Below are positions 18,085 through 27,439 of a stretch of DNA of 64,000 nt, one piece after another. Source of the DNA: MPNP01 sp965221445 (GTDB taxonomy: Bacteria; Pseudomonadota; Alphaproteobacteria; Rhodobacterales; Rhodobacteraceae); the NCBI GenBank assembly GCA_965221445.1, contig CBDCSF010000013.1, positions 1,922,001-1,986,000 on the forward strand, read 5' to 3'. How positions within the stretch are numbered: the first letter of the stretch is position 1; every line of letters begins with the position of its first letter. Below the pieces are notes generated by a model. It was not told the origin of the DNA and did no database searches. It saw only the letters and a list, made by a program, of their open reading frames with translations. The translations under genes were made by a program, and so were the position numbers.

Positions 18085-19296
18085 CTATCGTCTTAGAAGT
18101 TGCTTTAAATCCACCTGGGGATTCCCCAAAGTCTCAGGATCAACGCTGATTTCCTGTTCTAACAAGCGTTTCCCTACCATATAGGATCGCGAATCATTAA
18201 TGGCGTCAACGGCTATTAGATCATCACCACGCATATACCAGTAACTGACAGAGCTATCCATGTTTCCTTGCCTAGTGATTATTTTGGTATATCCGGTACC
18301 CAGGCCAGAGATTTGAAGCTTGGCTTCATATTGGTCGGTCCAAAACCATGGTACGGACTGATAATCCTTATCAGAACCCATAATATTGGAAGCCACTGTT
18401 TCTGATTGATCAATTGCGTTTTGTACGCTTTCCAACCTGATAAAGGTATCTTCCCAAGGAAATGAGGTACAATCACCCGTGGCCCAGATGTTGGGTTGTG
18501 AAGTTTGTCCTTTTTTATTTACCCTAATACCATTTGATACTTCCAACCCGGCAGCTTCTGCCAGCGCATCGTCGGGACGGACACCAATTCCCACAATTAC
18601 AAAATCAACATCCAATTCTTCGTTATTCGACAACTCGGCCTTATTAACACGTTTCTCACCAAGCAATTGATTAAGACCAACACCTTCAAGCAACCTTGCA
18701 CCCTTGTTGTTATGGAGATTTCGGAAGAAAGAGGATGTTTCTGGTGCAACAACACGTTGCATAATCCTTTCTGCTGCTTCTACTATGGTTACGTTTAGCC
18801 CCTTGGATATCAGGGCTGAAGCAACTTCCAATCCAATAAATCCACCACCCACAACAAGCACTTTCCTGTCTTTTTCAATTTCCTGTTGCAGGGCGGCGAT
18901 ATCGGCAAGATCCCTGATGTAATAAAGGCCTTCCAAATCACCTCCAAGACGGGTAGGTAATTTGGTAGGATAGGAACCGGTTGCCAGTACAAGATGGTCA
19001 TATGCAACAGTCTGACCATTCACCATGACTGTAGAAGAGTTGATATTAAGTTCTTCGCAGCGAGAACCAAGCATCAAATCAATATTGTTTTCCGTGTAAT
19101 ATGATTCCGGGCGTAGATAAAGTCGCTCCTTTTCCAGTTCACCAGTCAGGTATTTCTTTGAGAGAGGAGGTCTTTGATAGGGTAATTCCGGTTCTCCACA
19201 AATCATGGTTATCCCTCCCGGATAACCTAGCGAACGCAACTTGGAAACAACAGATAATCCCGCCTGCCCACCTCCAACAACAACTACATTTTCCAT
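18085..19296 (-). CDS. FAD-dependent NAD(P)H-ferredoxin reductase
   Basis: The 403-aa protein has two nucleotide-binding loops: VVGGGQAGLSVVSKLR at residues ~5-20 for FAD and VLVVGGGFIGLEVASAL at ~145-161 for NAD(P)H. An FAD-contacting ATGDCTSFPW lies at ~280-289. The order and length match putidaredoxin/rhodocoxin reductases that feed electrons to [2Fe-2S] ferredoxins and P450 or dioxygenase systems. No ferredoxin or oxygenase is adjacent. It is divergent from the peroxiredoxin gene, with a perfect palindrome between them. Confidence 0.88.
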   Translation of the reverse strand: MENVVVVGGGQAGLSVVSKLRSLGYPGGITMICGEPELPYQRPPLSKKYLTGELEKERLYLRPESYYTENNIDLMLGSRCEELNINSSTVMVNGQTVAYDHLVLATGSYPTKLPTRLGGDLEGLYYIRDLADIAALQQEIEKDRKVLVVGGGFIGLEVASALISKGLNVTIVEAAERIMQRVVAPETSSFFRNLHNNKGARLLEGVGLNQLLGEKRVNKAELSNNEELDVDFVIVGIGVRPDDALAEAAGLEVSNGIRVNKKGQTSQPNIWATGDCTSFPWEDTFIRLESVQNAIDQSETVASNIMGSDKDYQSVPWFWTDQYEAKLQISGLGTGYTKIITRQGNMDSSVSYWYMRGDDLIAVDAINDSRSYMVGKRLLEQEISVDPETLGNPQVDLKQLLRR

Positions 19297-19319
19297 AAAT
19301 CATTCCTAAATGGTATCAA

Positions 19320-19337
19320 CTCTATTTATAAATAGAG
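19320..19337. promoter_or_regulatory. Perfect 18-bp palindrome between divergent genes
   Basis: The sequence CTCTATTTATAAATAGAG equals its own reverse complement. It sits in the 83-base gap between the divergent ferredoxin reductase and peroxiredoxin genes, about 43 bases upstream of the peroxiredoxin start and 24 from the reductase start. This is a good position for an operator that controls both. The regulator is unknown. Confidence 0.6.
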
Positions 19338-19379
19338 TAAATACTTAATTTTAGTGGCAAAGAAAAAAGAAGGAAAATT

Positions 19380-19868
19380 ATGGAAATTTCAATTGGAAGC
19401 AGGTTACCTGAAGCAAAATTGTTGCAGTTTGGCCTGAAAGGACCTGAAGAAGTATCCTTGAATGAATTGATTGGGGGTGAAAAGGTGGTCATTTTCGCTG
19501 TACCAGGCGCATTTACTCCTACCTGTTCAGTCTCACACGTTCCGAGTTTTGTCAGAAATGCGGAAAAACTTGCCGATAAAGGGATAACTAAAATAATCTG
19601 TATATCGGTTAACGATCCCTTTGTGATACAGGCATGGGAAAAGAGCCTGGATGTCAAGAAAGCAGGTATTCAGTTTTTGGGAGACGCAGAGGGGTCGTTC
19701 ATAAAAGCGATCGGGATGGAATTTTCTGCTCCTGCAGTTGGATTGGTCGGTAGATCAAAAAGATTTACGATTTATGTTGAAGATTGTGTTGTCAAGCAAC
19801 TCAATGTTGAAGCTAGCCCCGGAGTCTGTGAAATTTCAGCAGCTGAAACCCTTCTTGAACAAATCTAA
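19380..19868 (+). CDS. Peroxiredoxin, Prx5-type
   Basis: The 162-aa protein has the peroxidatic motif PGAFTPTCS with Cys49, and SxxHVPSF follows as in type II (Prx5) peroxiredoxins. A second cysteine near residue 137 and one near 149 could serve in thiol recycling. The family reduces peroxides with thioredoxin- or glutathione-type donors in the cytosol. The start ATG has AAGGA seven bases upstream. It is divergent from a ferredoxin reductase, so shared redox control is plausible. Confidence 0.92.
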   Translation: MEISIGSRLPEAKLLQFGLKGPEEVSLNELIGGEKVVIFAVPGAFTPTCSVSHVPSFVRNAEKLADKGITKIICISVNDPFVIQAWEKSLDVKKAGIQFLGDAEGSFIKAIGMEFSAPAVGLVGRSKRFTIYVEDCVVKQLNVEASPGVCEISAAETLLEQI

Positions 19869-19904
19869 GTTATTTTGGAGTGATTTTAGATTGGTGATCA
19901 TCCC

Positions 19905-20213
19905 TTAATGGGTTAGTTGTTGCCTTAATTTGTCAATTCTTTTGGCAAGCCTTGCATCAAGGTGGGTCAATCCCTTGGCACTGTGAGTGGTGAGGGTTAA
20001 CCTGACCCTGTTATACACATTGTGGATTTCGGGATGATGGTTGAGTTTTTCAGAAACCAATCCAACTTCCATGATCCAGCCAAGAGCTTCAATAAAATTC
20101 TTGAATTTAAAGGACTTTGTCAGCGCGTCATTTGCACCGAGGTATTCCCATCCTGATTGTTCCATTTCCGCCAGAACAGATTTTCGTTCATCTTCAGTTA
20201 GTAATTCGATCAT
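19905..20213 (-). CDS. phhB: Pterin-4a-carbinolamine dehydratase
   Basis: The 102-aa protein has the family's active-site motif EKLNHHPE (His59, His60, Pro61) and a later THSAKGLTHLD with His77. Length is typical. It dehydrates 4a-hydroxytetrahydropterin and may also act in molybdopterin or pterin metabolism. It starts 7 bases after the stop of the acyltransferase gene, so the two are co-transcribed. No phenylalanine hydroxylase is seen nearby. Confidence 0.92.
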   Translation of the reverse strand: MIELLTEDERKSVLAEMEQSGWEYLGANDALTKSFKFKNFIEALGWIMEVGLVSEKLNHHPEIHNVYNRVRLTLTTHSAKGLTHLDARLAKRIDKLRQQLTH

Positions 20214-20220
20214 TAATTGC

Positions 20221-21390
20221 TTATTCCTTCTTATACGGACCTGCTTCAGTTAATTGCCTGATTTCCTGAGAAACCACTTCTCTTTCCCTAAACAGATAGT
20301 TGCTAAGTACCCCATGAAATCCCCTATGCCCTATCCAGTGCAGTGAGTGGGTCTTGAAGGGCAAATATCCACGTGCCAATTTATGGTGCCCACCTGCACC
20401 TGCTTCAACAAATTCCAAGCCATGTTCAATGGCATAGTCCATGGCCTGATAATAACATAATTCAAAATGTAGAAAATCCTGATATTCAGAACATCCCCAA
20501 TACCTGCCAAAAAGTTTTTCCCTGCCAATAAAATTCAGGGCACCAGCTATGGGAGATCCATCCTTTTCACACAAAATCAGGAGGATATCTTCAGCCATTG
20601 TTTCCCCTACAAGACTGAAAAACTCTCTTGTCAGGTATGGATATCCCCATTTTCTCATTCCTGTTTCCTGATAAAACAACCAGAATGAATCCCAATGGTG
20701 CTCCTTGATCTCACTACCGTTTAATAACGTGATTTTCCCCCCGAAGGATTGAAGATTTTTCCTTTCACGACGGATATTCCTACGCTTCCGAGAGGATAAT
20801 TCGTTAAGAAACTGATCAAAGTTCTGATAACCTGGATTGGTCCATCGGTATTGATATCCCGTTCTATGCAACAACCCATACTCCTTGCCCAGAGCAACCT
20901 CTTCTATTGTACAGAAATTAATGTGCGCAGATGAAAAAGATTGTCCCTTGACGATACTCTTCATAGTTTGAACCAAGGCACTTGTCCCGATTGATTCATG
21001 CCCAGGCTTAATCAGGAATCTCTGACCTGTTACGGGAGTAAAAGGGACAGCTGAAAGTAATTTGGGATAATATGGTTCTCCCAAAAGCTCATATTCCTGT
21101 GCCCAGGAATAATCGAATATGAACTCACCCATGCTGTTGAATTTGGCGAAAAATGGCATGACAGCTATAATTCCGCCACCTTCCGATACCACGAGATGGC
21201 AAGGTACCCAACCAGCTTCAGGAGAAGTCGATTTTGAAATTTCGAGGGCCAGTAGAAACCGATGGGTTATGAATGGATCAAATGGTCTCCCTTCCGTTGT
21301 TTCTGGACACGCACAGGAATCCCACTCGCCTTCAGGGATATCCTTGATAGCTTGACAAGCCATCACTTTGATATCAAGGGGTTTATCCAT
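20221..21390 (-). CDS. FemAB/GNAT-like acyltransferase, DUF482 (COG3146) family
   Basis: The 389-aa protein matches the DUF482 family. The N-terminal half ends in LSSRKRRNIRRERKN (residues ~200-214), and the C-terminal half contains YRWTNP, GRYWGCSEYQDFLHFELCYYQAMDYAIEHGL and VEAGAGGHHKLARGY. Proteins of this type are predicted N-acyl or aminoacyl transferases with a double GNAT fold; the substrate is unknown. It is followed 7 bases later by phhB and preceded 44 bases earlier by ridA. Confidence 0.85.
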   Translation of the reverse strand: MDKPLDIKVMACQAIKDIPEGEWDSCACPETTEGRPFDPFITHRFLLALEISKSTSPEAGWVPCHLVVSEGGGIIAVMPFFAKFNSMGEFIFDYSWAQEYELLGEPYYPKLLSAVPFTPVTGQRFLIKPGHESIGTSALVQTMKSIVKGQSFSSAHINFCTIEEVALGKEYGLLHRTGYQYRWTNPGYQNFDQFLNELSSRKRRNIRRERKNLQSFGGKITLLNGSEIKEHHWDSFWLFYQETGMRKWGYPYLTREFFSLVGETMAEDILLILCEKDGSPIAGALNFIGREKLFGRYWGCSEYQDFLHFELCYYQAMDYAIEHGLEFVEAGAGGHHKLARGYLPFKTHSLHWIGHRGFHGVLSNYLFREREVVSQEIRQLTEAGPYKKE

Positions 21391-21434
21391 AATTGGTGAA
21401 CAAGATTAACATAAATCAGATCCAAACAAATCGC

Positions 21435-21899
21435 TTAGGGTTTGATCTGAAAAATACCCTCAACTTCAACCGGTACACCAAATGGCAGATCAGCCATACC
21501 AATTGCAGATCGAGCATGTCTTCCTTTTTCTCCCAAGGCTTCAACAAAAAAATCAGAACACCCGTTGATAACTGCAGGGTGTTGACCAAAATCAGGGGTT
21601 GAGTTAACAAATCCGGTTAGTTTCACTACCCTCTCCAATCGCTCCAAATCACCATCACAAGCATCCTTGACCTGAGCAAGAAGATTGATTGCGCAAATTC
21701 TTGCAGCCTTCACACCTTCTTCCACAGCCATTGTATCCCCCAACTTTCCCTTTGTCATATTTTTACCTTCAAGGGGAACCTGTCCCGAAACAAAAACAAG
21801 ATTGTTTACTACGACATAGGGGATATAATTGAAAACGGGTTTTGACATTGGTGGTAATACAACTCCCATTTTTTCAAGATTTTCTTCAATTGTGTTCAT
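21435..21899 (-). CDS. RidA/YjgF family enamine-imine deaminase
   Basis: The protein has 154 residues from the ATG at 21899, which has GGAG six bases upstream; a TTG at 21911 is less likely. The C-terminal ARSAIGMADLPFGVPVEVEGIF carries the conserved Arg and the Glu of the active site, and an N-terminal YVVVNNLVFVSGQVP matches the family. It is the longer (~150 aa) subgroup related to endoribonuclease L-PSP/chorismate-mutase-like RidA. By family it hydrolyses reactive enamines released by PLP enzymes. Confidence 0.88.
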   Translation of the reverse strand: MNTIEENLEKMGVVLPPMSKPVFNYIPYVVVNNLVFVSGQVPLEGKNMTKGKLGDTMAVEEGVKAARICAINLLAQVKDACDGDLERLERVVKLTGFVNSTPDFGQHPAVINGCSDFFVEALGEKGRHARSAIGMADLPFGVPVEVEGIFQIKP

Positions 21900-22016
21900 T
21901 CTCAACTCCAAAAATTGTTAATTGAAAGCCAAATCTGATACTATTGGCAGAGACCTGTAATAGCATACCTTCAATTTGCTCCAAAGAACTTACTTACTTT
22001 TCAGTTTGTAGGAGTA

Positions 22017-23984
22017 TCAAAGCAAGGGGACAGGATGCAAATCTTTATGAATTTTCTCCATAGCCAAACGCCAGATTTCTGCAGGTAGGCCTCCACCAGT
22101 AACATTCTTCAAAGGCGTGTTATTGTCATAACCCATCCAGACACCTGTAATATATTTACCGGTAAAACCGATAAACCATGCATCCTTCGCTGATTGCGTT
22201 GTTCCTGTCTTACCAGCACTTTGCCAATTTTCCATTTTGGCCCTTTGTCCAGTGCCATGCTCAATTACCTGGTTCAACATGTAAACTAGTTGTCTGGCAG
22301 TATTTCCAGAAATAGCTCTTTGCCCTGATTTACCCTGAAGACTAAACAAAACATCATTTTCTCCCTTAAGGCGAATTTCTTCAATCCCGTAAGGAATGAC
22401 TTCCCAGCCACCACTCAAAATTCCTGTGTACACCCCTGTCATCTCAAGGAGTGTTGCCTCGGATGTACCTAGGGCAAGGCTTGGCCCGCCTACCAGATCA
22501 CTTTCCAGGCCAAGATTTTTGGCAATAGTTACAACACGGTCTCGACCTACATCCAGTAGAATTTGCACGGCTACGGAATTCAAGGATCTAGCCAGGGCCT
22601 CGGTAAGAGTAACGTTTCCAAAATATTGACCTTCGTAATTTCTGGGAACCCAGGTTTTACCATTTTCCAGAGCAACAGATATTGGTTGGTCGGTATAGGT
22701 GTCCCGAAAATTCAGACCGGATTCCAAACCAGCCGCAAATACAATGGGTTTAAACAGGGAACCAGTTTGCCGGTAGGCATTTGCTGCCCGGTTAAATAAT
22801 CCAGAAGCCTCAAAGTTTTTACCACCTACCATACCTAACACTGCTCCCTCCTGAGACATGGTAACCACGGCAAGTTCTGCGTTTGATCCTTTATATATTT
22901 TCGTGGAAAAGACTTCCCTTACGGCATCCTCCAGGGCCCTTTGAATTGTCAGGTCAAATGTGGTCTGGATTTCAACATCTTCACGCGTATCGTAGGTAAG
23001 GAAACCTGGAGCTGTTTGTAAAATCCAGTCAACATAGTGACCTCCAGATTTGTTCGTTGATTCTGGAAAGAGTTGAGCAGGCTTGTTGATCGCATCCCGA
23101 GCTGCATTTGGAGATATATATCCCTGATCCTCCATCAGGGAAACAACCAGATTTGCCCTTTCCTGGGAAATTGTAAGGTTTCTGGTTGGGGCATATCTGG
23201 TAGGTGCTTTCAGAAGTCCGGCTAGAAGAGCTGCTTCGCCCAAAGTTAATGATCTAGCTCTTTTGCCAAAATATCTTTGGCTTGCAGCCTCAAAGCCAGT
23301 TGCACCTGCTCCTAGGTATGCCCGGTTAAGGTAAACCATTAGGATTTCATCCTTGGTATATTTAAATTCCATAGCCAGGGCAAAAGGAATTTCCTTGACT
23401 TTTCTCCAAAGGGTGTTTGTACGGCAGGATTTCTCATAATCCTGTGGTGTGGCCCATTTTTCGGAATCATAAGGGTTATTGAAACACAGCAATTTACCAA
23501 CCTGCTGTGTAATTGTTGAACCACCATGTCCTACGAAGGGCGACCTACCTTCTCTCACATTGATGATTATGGCGCCAATTATTCCCCTAGGACTGATACC
23601 CAAATGTCTGTAGTATCTTTTGTCTTCGACAGCAATAATGGCATTGATCAAGTGAGGCGAAACAGTATCAACAGTCAATTTTCCACCGAATTGCTCCCCC
23701 CACCAGGAGAAAATTTTCCTGTTCCGGTCAAAAAAGGTTATAGAGCCCTTGGTTCGACCATCCACCAAACTCTCTGCAGCTGGCAGGGACGAATAGTAAT
23801 AAGCTGTCGATATGGCTAGAATAAGGAATAAGACAGTTCCAATTCGCCAGCCAAAAGCCCAGATGGACTTGAGAACCAATTTGCTTACTCTTGCCCAAAA
23901 CCATGGAGGTCTGGGTTTCTTTATTTTCCGCGGAACTTTCTTTTCAGGTGTCCTTTGGGGGCCGTTTATCCTGGTTGGATTCAT
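22017..23984 (-). CDS. Penicillin-binding protein 1A-type bifunctional transglycosylase/transpeptidase
   Basis: The 655-aa protein has a short basic cytoplasmic tail and one membrane anchor at residues ~45-65. The glycosyltransferase domain has Glu120 in AVEDKRYYRH and GGSTITQQ at 154-161. The transpeptidase domain has Ser409 in GSLFKP, SLN at 467-469 and KTG at 592-594. All three catalytic motifs are intact. It polymerises and crosslinks peptidoglycan in the periplasm. It is shorter than classic PBP1A (~800 aa) because it lacks the OB-type insert. It lies upstream of ridA on the same strand with a 117-base gap. Confidence 0.93.
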   Translation of the reverse strand: MNPTRINGPQRTPEKKVPRKIKKPRPPWFWARVSKLVLKSIWAFGWRIGTVLFLILAISTAYYYSSLPAAESLVDGRTKGSITFFDRNRKIFSWWGEQFGGKLTVDTVSPHLINAIIAVEDKRYYRHLGISPRGIIGAIIINVREGRSPFVGHGGSTITQQVGKLLCFNNPYDSEKWATPQDYEKSCRTNTLWRKVKEIPFALAMEFKYTKDEILMVYLNRAYLGAGATGFEAASQRYFGKRARSLTLGEAALLAGLLKAPTRYAPTRNLTISQERANLVVSLMEDQGYISPNAARDAINKPAQLFPESTNKSGGHYVDWILQTAPGFLTYDTREDVEIQTTFDLTIQRALEDAVREVFSTKIYKGSNAELAVVTMSQEGAVLGMVGGKNFEASGLFNRAANAYRQTGSLFKPIVFAAGLESGLNFRDTYTDQPISVALENGKTWVPRNYEGQYFGNVTLTEALARSLNSVAVQILLDVGRDRVVTIAKNLGLESDLVGGPSLALGTSEATLLEMTGVYTGILSGGWEVIPYGIEEIRLKGENDVLFSLQGKSGQRAISGNTARQLVYMLNQVIEHGTGQRAKMENWQSAGKTGTTQSAKDAWFIGFTGKYITGVWMGYDNNTPLKNVTGGGLPAEIWRLAMEKIHKDLHPVPLL

Positions 23985-24129
23985 TGCTCGACTAATTATT
24001 CTGGAAAATTTCTGGTTTCGGGAAATTGAAGCCAGATTTTCGGTATCAGTTATTTATTGTCCCTAGAGAGAAGTATCCCAAGTGTATGAAAATTCAATAA
24101 ATCTTGCAATCATTATTGCCCGAACTCCC

Positions 24130-25434
24130 TTAAACAAGGACTTCAATGGGATCCTGGTTGCCAACTTCGAAAATTTCCCGGTAATGTGTGATTAAATTAT
24201 TAGGTCCCATTGCTTTATTGGGATTATCAGAGAGTTTTACGGTCGGGCGACCGTTGGCACTGGCTGCTTTACAGACCAATGAGATTGGTGCCAAACCATC
24301 TTGTGGTGCAAAGCCTCTGAAATCGTTGGTTAACAGGGTGCCCCACCCAAAACTCAACCTGACTCGTCCAGAAAATTGGTTATAAAGTTCCTCAATTTTA
24401 TCAACACCCAGCCCATCCGAAAAAATCAACAGTTTTTGGCTGAGGTCTTCATCTCTTTGTTCCCACCAATTGATGGCAATCTCACCCATTTTTTCAGGAT
24501 TTCCTGAATCTATTCTGATTCCAGTCCATTTGGAAAGCCAGTCTGGAGCATTATTCAATAACTGTTCTGTCCCGTACGTATCAGCAAGGATTATCCTAAG
24601 ATTACCATCATATTCTTTTTGCCAATCCTTTAGAAGTTGATAAGGGGCATTTGCCAAATCTTCATCAGTATCGGTAAGTGCACAATAAACCATAGGAAGC
24701 TCATGGGCACTTGTTCCTATGGCCTCCACCTCTCTTCGCATGGCAATAAGACAATTTGATGTACCAATAAATTTATTTCCCAAACCTTCGCTCAAAGCCT
24801 GGACGCACCAATCTTGCCAAAGATAGGAATGCCTCCTTCGAGTTCCGAAATCAGCTAACCGAAGGTTTTCCAGTTTACCGAGACGCAGGGTGTTTTCCCA
24901 AACCCGGGCCATTGCCCTGGCATAAAGTACCTGTAATTCAAACCGGCCAAGCCTTTTCAATATAGACCGAGAGCGAAGTTCGGTCAGGACTGCTAAAGCG
25001 GGTATTTCCCACAGCATAACCTCAGGCCAGTTACCCTCGAAAGACAGTTCAAATTGACCATCCCTAACCTCAAGGTGATACGGGGGCAGTTGCAGTTTTT
25101 CAAACCAATCAATAAATTCCGGGCGAAACATTTGTCTTTTCCCGTAAAAGACATTTCCCCTTAACCAGGTTGACTCTCCTCTTGAAAGTCTCAGGGTTCT
25201 GATATGATCCAACTGTTCTTCTAACTCTTTCCTGTCAATCAATTCTGCCAGAGGAACGGCGCTTGTCCTGTTAATCAAATTGAATACGACTCGAACCTTG
25301 GGGCAATTTTCCAGGACAAATTGGCACATCAGCAATTTATAGAAATCAGTGTCGATCAAGGACCTGACGATGGGGTCAATTTTCCAGTTATGGTTATAGA
25401 CCCTTGTAGCAATGTCAACGTTGGGAGTAAACAT
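24130..25434 (-). CDS. pncB: Nicotinate phosphoribosyltransferase
   Basis: Translation from ATG 25434 gives MFTPNVDIATRVYNHNWKIDPIVRSLIDTDFYKLLM, the usual PncB start, for 434 residues. The frame runs on upstream to 25503 but that part overlaps pncA. TDFYKLLMCQF, GTRRRHS and IRIDSGNPEKMGE support the call. It makes nicotinate mononucleotide from nicotinate and PRPP in the NAD salvage pathway. It lies 10 bases downstream of pncA, so the two consecutive salvage enzymes form an operon. Confidence 0.93.
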   Translation of the reverse strand: MFTPNVDIATRVYNHNWKIDPIVRSLIDTDFYKLLMCQFVLENCPKVRVVFNLINRTSAVPLAELIDRKELEEQLDHIRTLRLSRGESTWLRGNVFYGKRQMFRPEFIDWFEKLQLPPYHLEVRDGQFELSFEGNWPEVMLWEIPALAVLTELRSRSILKRLGRFELQVLYARAMARVWENTLRLGKLENLRLADFGTRRRHSYLWQDWCVQALSEGLGNKFIGTSNCLIAMRREVEAIGTSAHELPMVYCALTDTDEDLANAPYQLLKDWQKEYDGNLRIILADTYGTEQLLNNAPDWLSKWTGIRIDSGNPEKMGEIAINWWEQRDEDLSQKLLIFSDGLGVDKIEELYNQFSGRVRLSFGWGTLLTNDFRGFAPQDGLAPISLVCKAASANGRPTVKLSDNPNKAMGPNNLITHYREIFEVGNQDPIEVLV

Positions 25435-25444
25435 CAGATGTGAC

Positions 25445-26074
25445 TTATGCAAGAAATTCTTTGGTGGTAGTAAGAACAATACCTTTGGATTGCATATCAT
25501 CAATAGCCGTATTCAAGGAACCGTCCAAATCAATAGCTCTTGAGGCATCCATCAATATGGTTACCTGATAACCCAGTTTTTTGGCGTCTATAGCAGAGAA
25601 GTACACACAAAAATCTGTTGCAAGCCCGGCGCATACGATCTTTGTAATTTTTCTGCTTGAAAAATAGCCATCCAATCCTGTCGAGGTCTTTCGATCATTT
25701 TCAAAAAATGCCGAGTAGCTGTCTATTTCTTTACGGAACCCCTTTCTGATGATCATATCAGCCTGATCAGTCATCAGGTCCTTATGGAACTCCGCTCCCC
25801 TGCTCCCTTGTACACAATGATCAGGCCACAAGACCTGTTCTCCGTAAGGTAAAGCTATGTTTTCGTAAATTGCCTTGTTTTTGTGGTTTGAGGCGAATGA
25901 GGTATGGCTCTTTGGATGCCAGTCCTGTGTAAATACCTTGGCAGCAAACCTTGGCAAGAGCTTATTAATAGTGTCAATAATTTCATCACCTTCTGGGACA
26001 GCCAAAGCTCCACCCGGACAAAAATCATTCTGGACATCAATGATCAAAAAAGCAGTTTCGGAATCATTTCCCAT
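25445..26074 (-). CDS. pncA: Nicotinamidase
   Basis: The 209-aa protein has the isochorismatase-fold triad Asp13 (LIIDVQNDFCPGG), Lys111 (IRKGF) and Cys156 (ATDFCVYFSA). It also has the metal ligands Asp51, His53 and His57 in TQDWHPKSH, which are specific to nicotinamidases. It converts nicotinamide to nicotinate and ammonia, supplying the substrate of the next gene, pncB. Confidence 0.94.
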   Translation of the reverse strand: MGNDSETAFLIIDVQNDFCPGGALAVPEGDEIIDTINKLLPRFAAKVFTQDWHPKSHTSFASNHKNKAIYENIALPYGEQVLWPDHCVQGSRGAEFHKDLMTDQADMIIRKGFRKEIDSYSAFFENDRKTSTGLDGYFSSRKITKIVCAGLATDFCVYFSAIDAKKLGYQVTILMDASRAIDLDGSLNTAIDDMQSKGIVLTTTKEFLA

Positions 26075-26179
26075 TTTTAACCTTTTGCAAATTACTCTCG
26101 AGGAACGACAAACCGTCCTTATAGCAGTCAGGAGCTTTGTTCTTCAAGAAAAAAGGGAGTCATTCAAAGGGGGATTTAT

Positions 26180-26728
26180 TCAAATTCCTCCATTTTTAGA
26201 AATCTCATTTGTAAATTGAACCAGAACAACAGCGTCATCATAATCCAGATTTTCTGTCAAACACCACTGTGGAATGAGGTGCTTGTCCGAGTTATACATT
26301 TCGAATCCAGCTTTTTGATAAGCAGACACAGCACGAGGATTTCGAGCAGATGGCCTTATAATTAATGTGTTAATCGAATTATCATCGGATAGCTTTTCTA
26401 TGGCCAATTTTAAGGAAGTTGAGCCGTAACCATTATTCCAGTTTTTCCTTTTGGCAATCCACAAGTCCAATTCAGCAACCTCATCTCTTATGAAATAACT
26501 AATTGCCCCGATTTCTTCCTTATCCACCACAATTAGGAACAAACGAAATTCGCCATAATCGCGGAATGCTTCTTCATTGTAGTCTTTACAAAACTCCTCG
26601 TAGGTAGGTACCGGGGTATCTGGAAAAGTTGGCGGTCCAAGCATTTCGGATGTTGCATCGGAACAGGCCAGCCATTGATAAATTTTATCTCTGTCAATTA
26701 ATTTTGCTTGTCGAAGTCTGATGTTCAT
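26180..26728 (-). CDS. GNAT family N-acetyltransferase
   Basis: The protein has 182 residues from the ATG at 26728, which has AAGGA eight bases upstream; an earlier ATG at 26737 overlaps that site. It begins MNIRLRQAKLIDRDKIYQWL and has a beta-strand ISYFIRDEVAELDLWI, a NWNNGYGSTSLKLAIEKL acetyl-CoA loop and the helix RNPRAVSAYQKAGF. This is the RimJ/RimL or aminoglycoside 6'-acetyltransferase type layout. The substrate is unknown. Confidence 0.85.
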   Translation of the reverse strand: MNIRLRQAKLIDRDKIYQWLACSDATSEMLGPPTFPDTPVPTYEEFCKDYNEEAFRDYGEFRLFLIVVDKEEIGAISYFIRDEVAELDLWIAKRKNWNNGYGSTSLKLAIEKLSDDNSINTLIIRPSARNPRAVSAYQKAGFEMYNSDKHLIPQWCLTENLDYDDAVVLVQFTNEISKNGGI

Positions 26729-26737
26729 AATGTTCAT

Positions 26738-27439
26738 CCTTGGTGTTGGGTACCTACGTATTTATCCGAAGGGAGCACTGACATCTCCTCAAAGGAATGG
26801 GGAAAGTATCAGATATTGCCGAAGAAATCGAAAACTAAAATGCATACAAATTATTCAATAACTGGTAGCAAGAAAAATACCGCTTCGCTGAATTTAGGCA
26901 ACTCATCGTAAAAATATTATACCTTGATTTGCTTAATTGCGATTTAATTTATCAAGCCCTCCTGCGGTATTATTGCCTAAACACCCTTGGCCAAGCCACT
27001 TTGGTGAGTTGGTTTAATGTCAATGAGGCCAATATTCTCATTATTATAAGCACTGTTTCTTGACCCCCCCCAAGTGTGAAGCAAGATTAGCCACACTTAA
27101 ACCGATTGCGTGTTGGATAGTTACAATCCAACTACTGATAGGACATTCGTCACATGAGGAGACATCCACAATCATATAGGCCTTGCCAAAGGATTGCTTT
27201 CACTTGGGACTGTTTACGGGCATACAATAACCTGAGAATTTTGGAAAATTTTTCCTGATTGCCCCAACTAATTTTACGGCTCTTTTTGGAGCTCAGTAAA
27301 TTATGCGAAAAGCATGGAATTGGGTTCTGATTCGATTATGGCAAAATAGATACAAAAAAGGGTCAAAAACATGGCCTTGAAGGTTTTATTTTTTCTCCAA
27401 AAAGAGTATATTTTGAGGAACAGAAGCTAGGAGAGAAAA
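26738..27439. other. 702-base intergenic region upstream of gyrB
   Basis: No protein frame or tRNA-like T-loop is visible on either strand. A C8 run lies at about 27064-27071. A TATAAT on the minus strand at 26916-26921 could belong to a promoter for the acetyltransferase, but no good -35 box is spaced to it. A structured RNA in the 26950-27250 part cannot be excluded by eye. Confidence 0.4.

Noticed and set aside
26738..27439. tRNA or other RNA gene in the long gap before gyrB
   Set aside because: No T-loop GTTCRANNC element or cloverleaf pairing was found by eye; a structured RNA cannot be excluded but is not supported.
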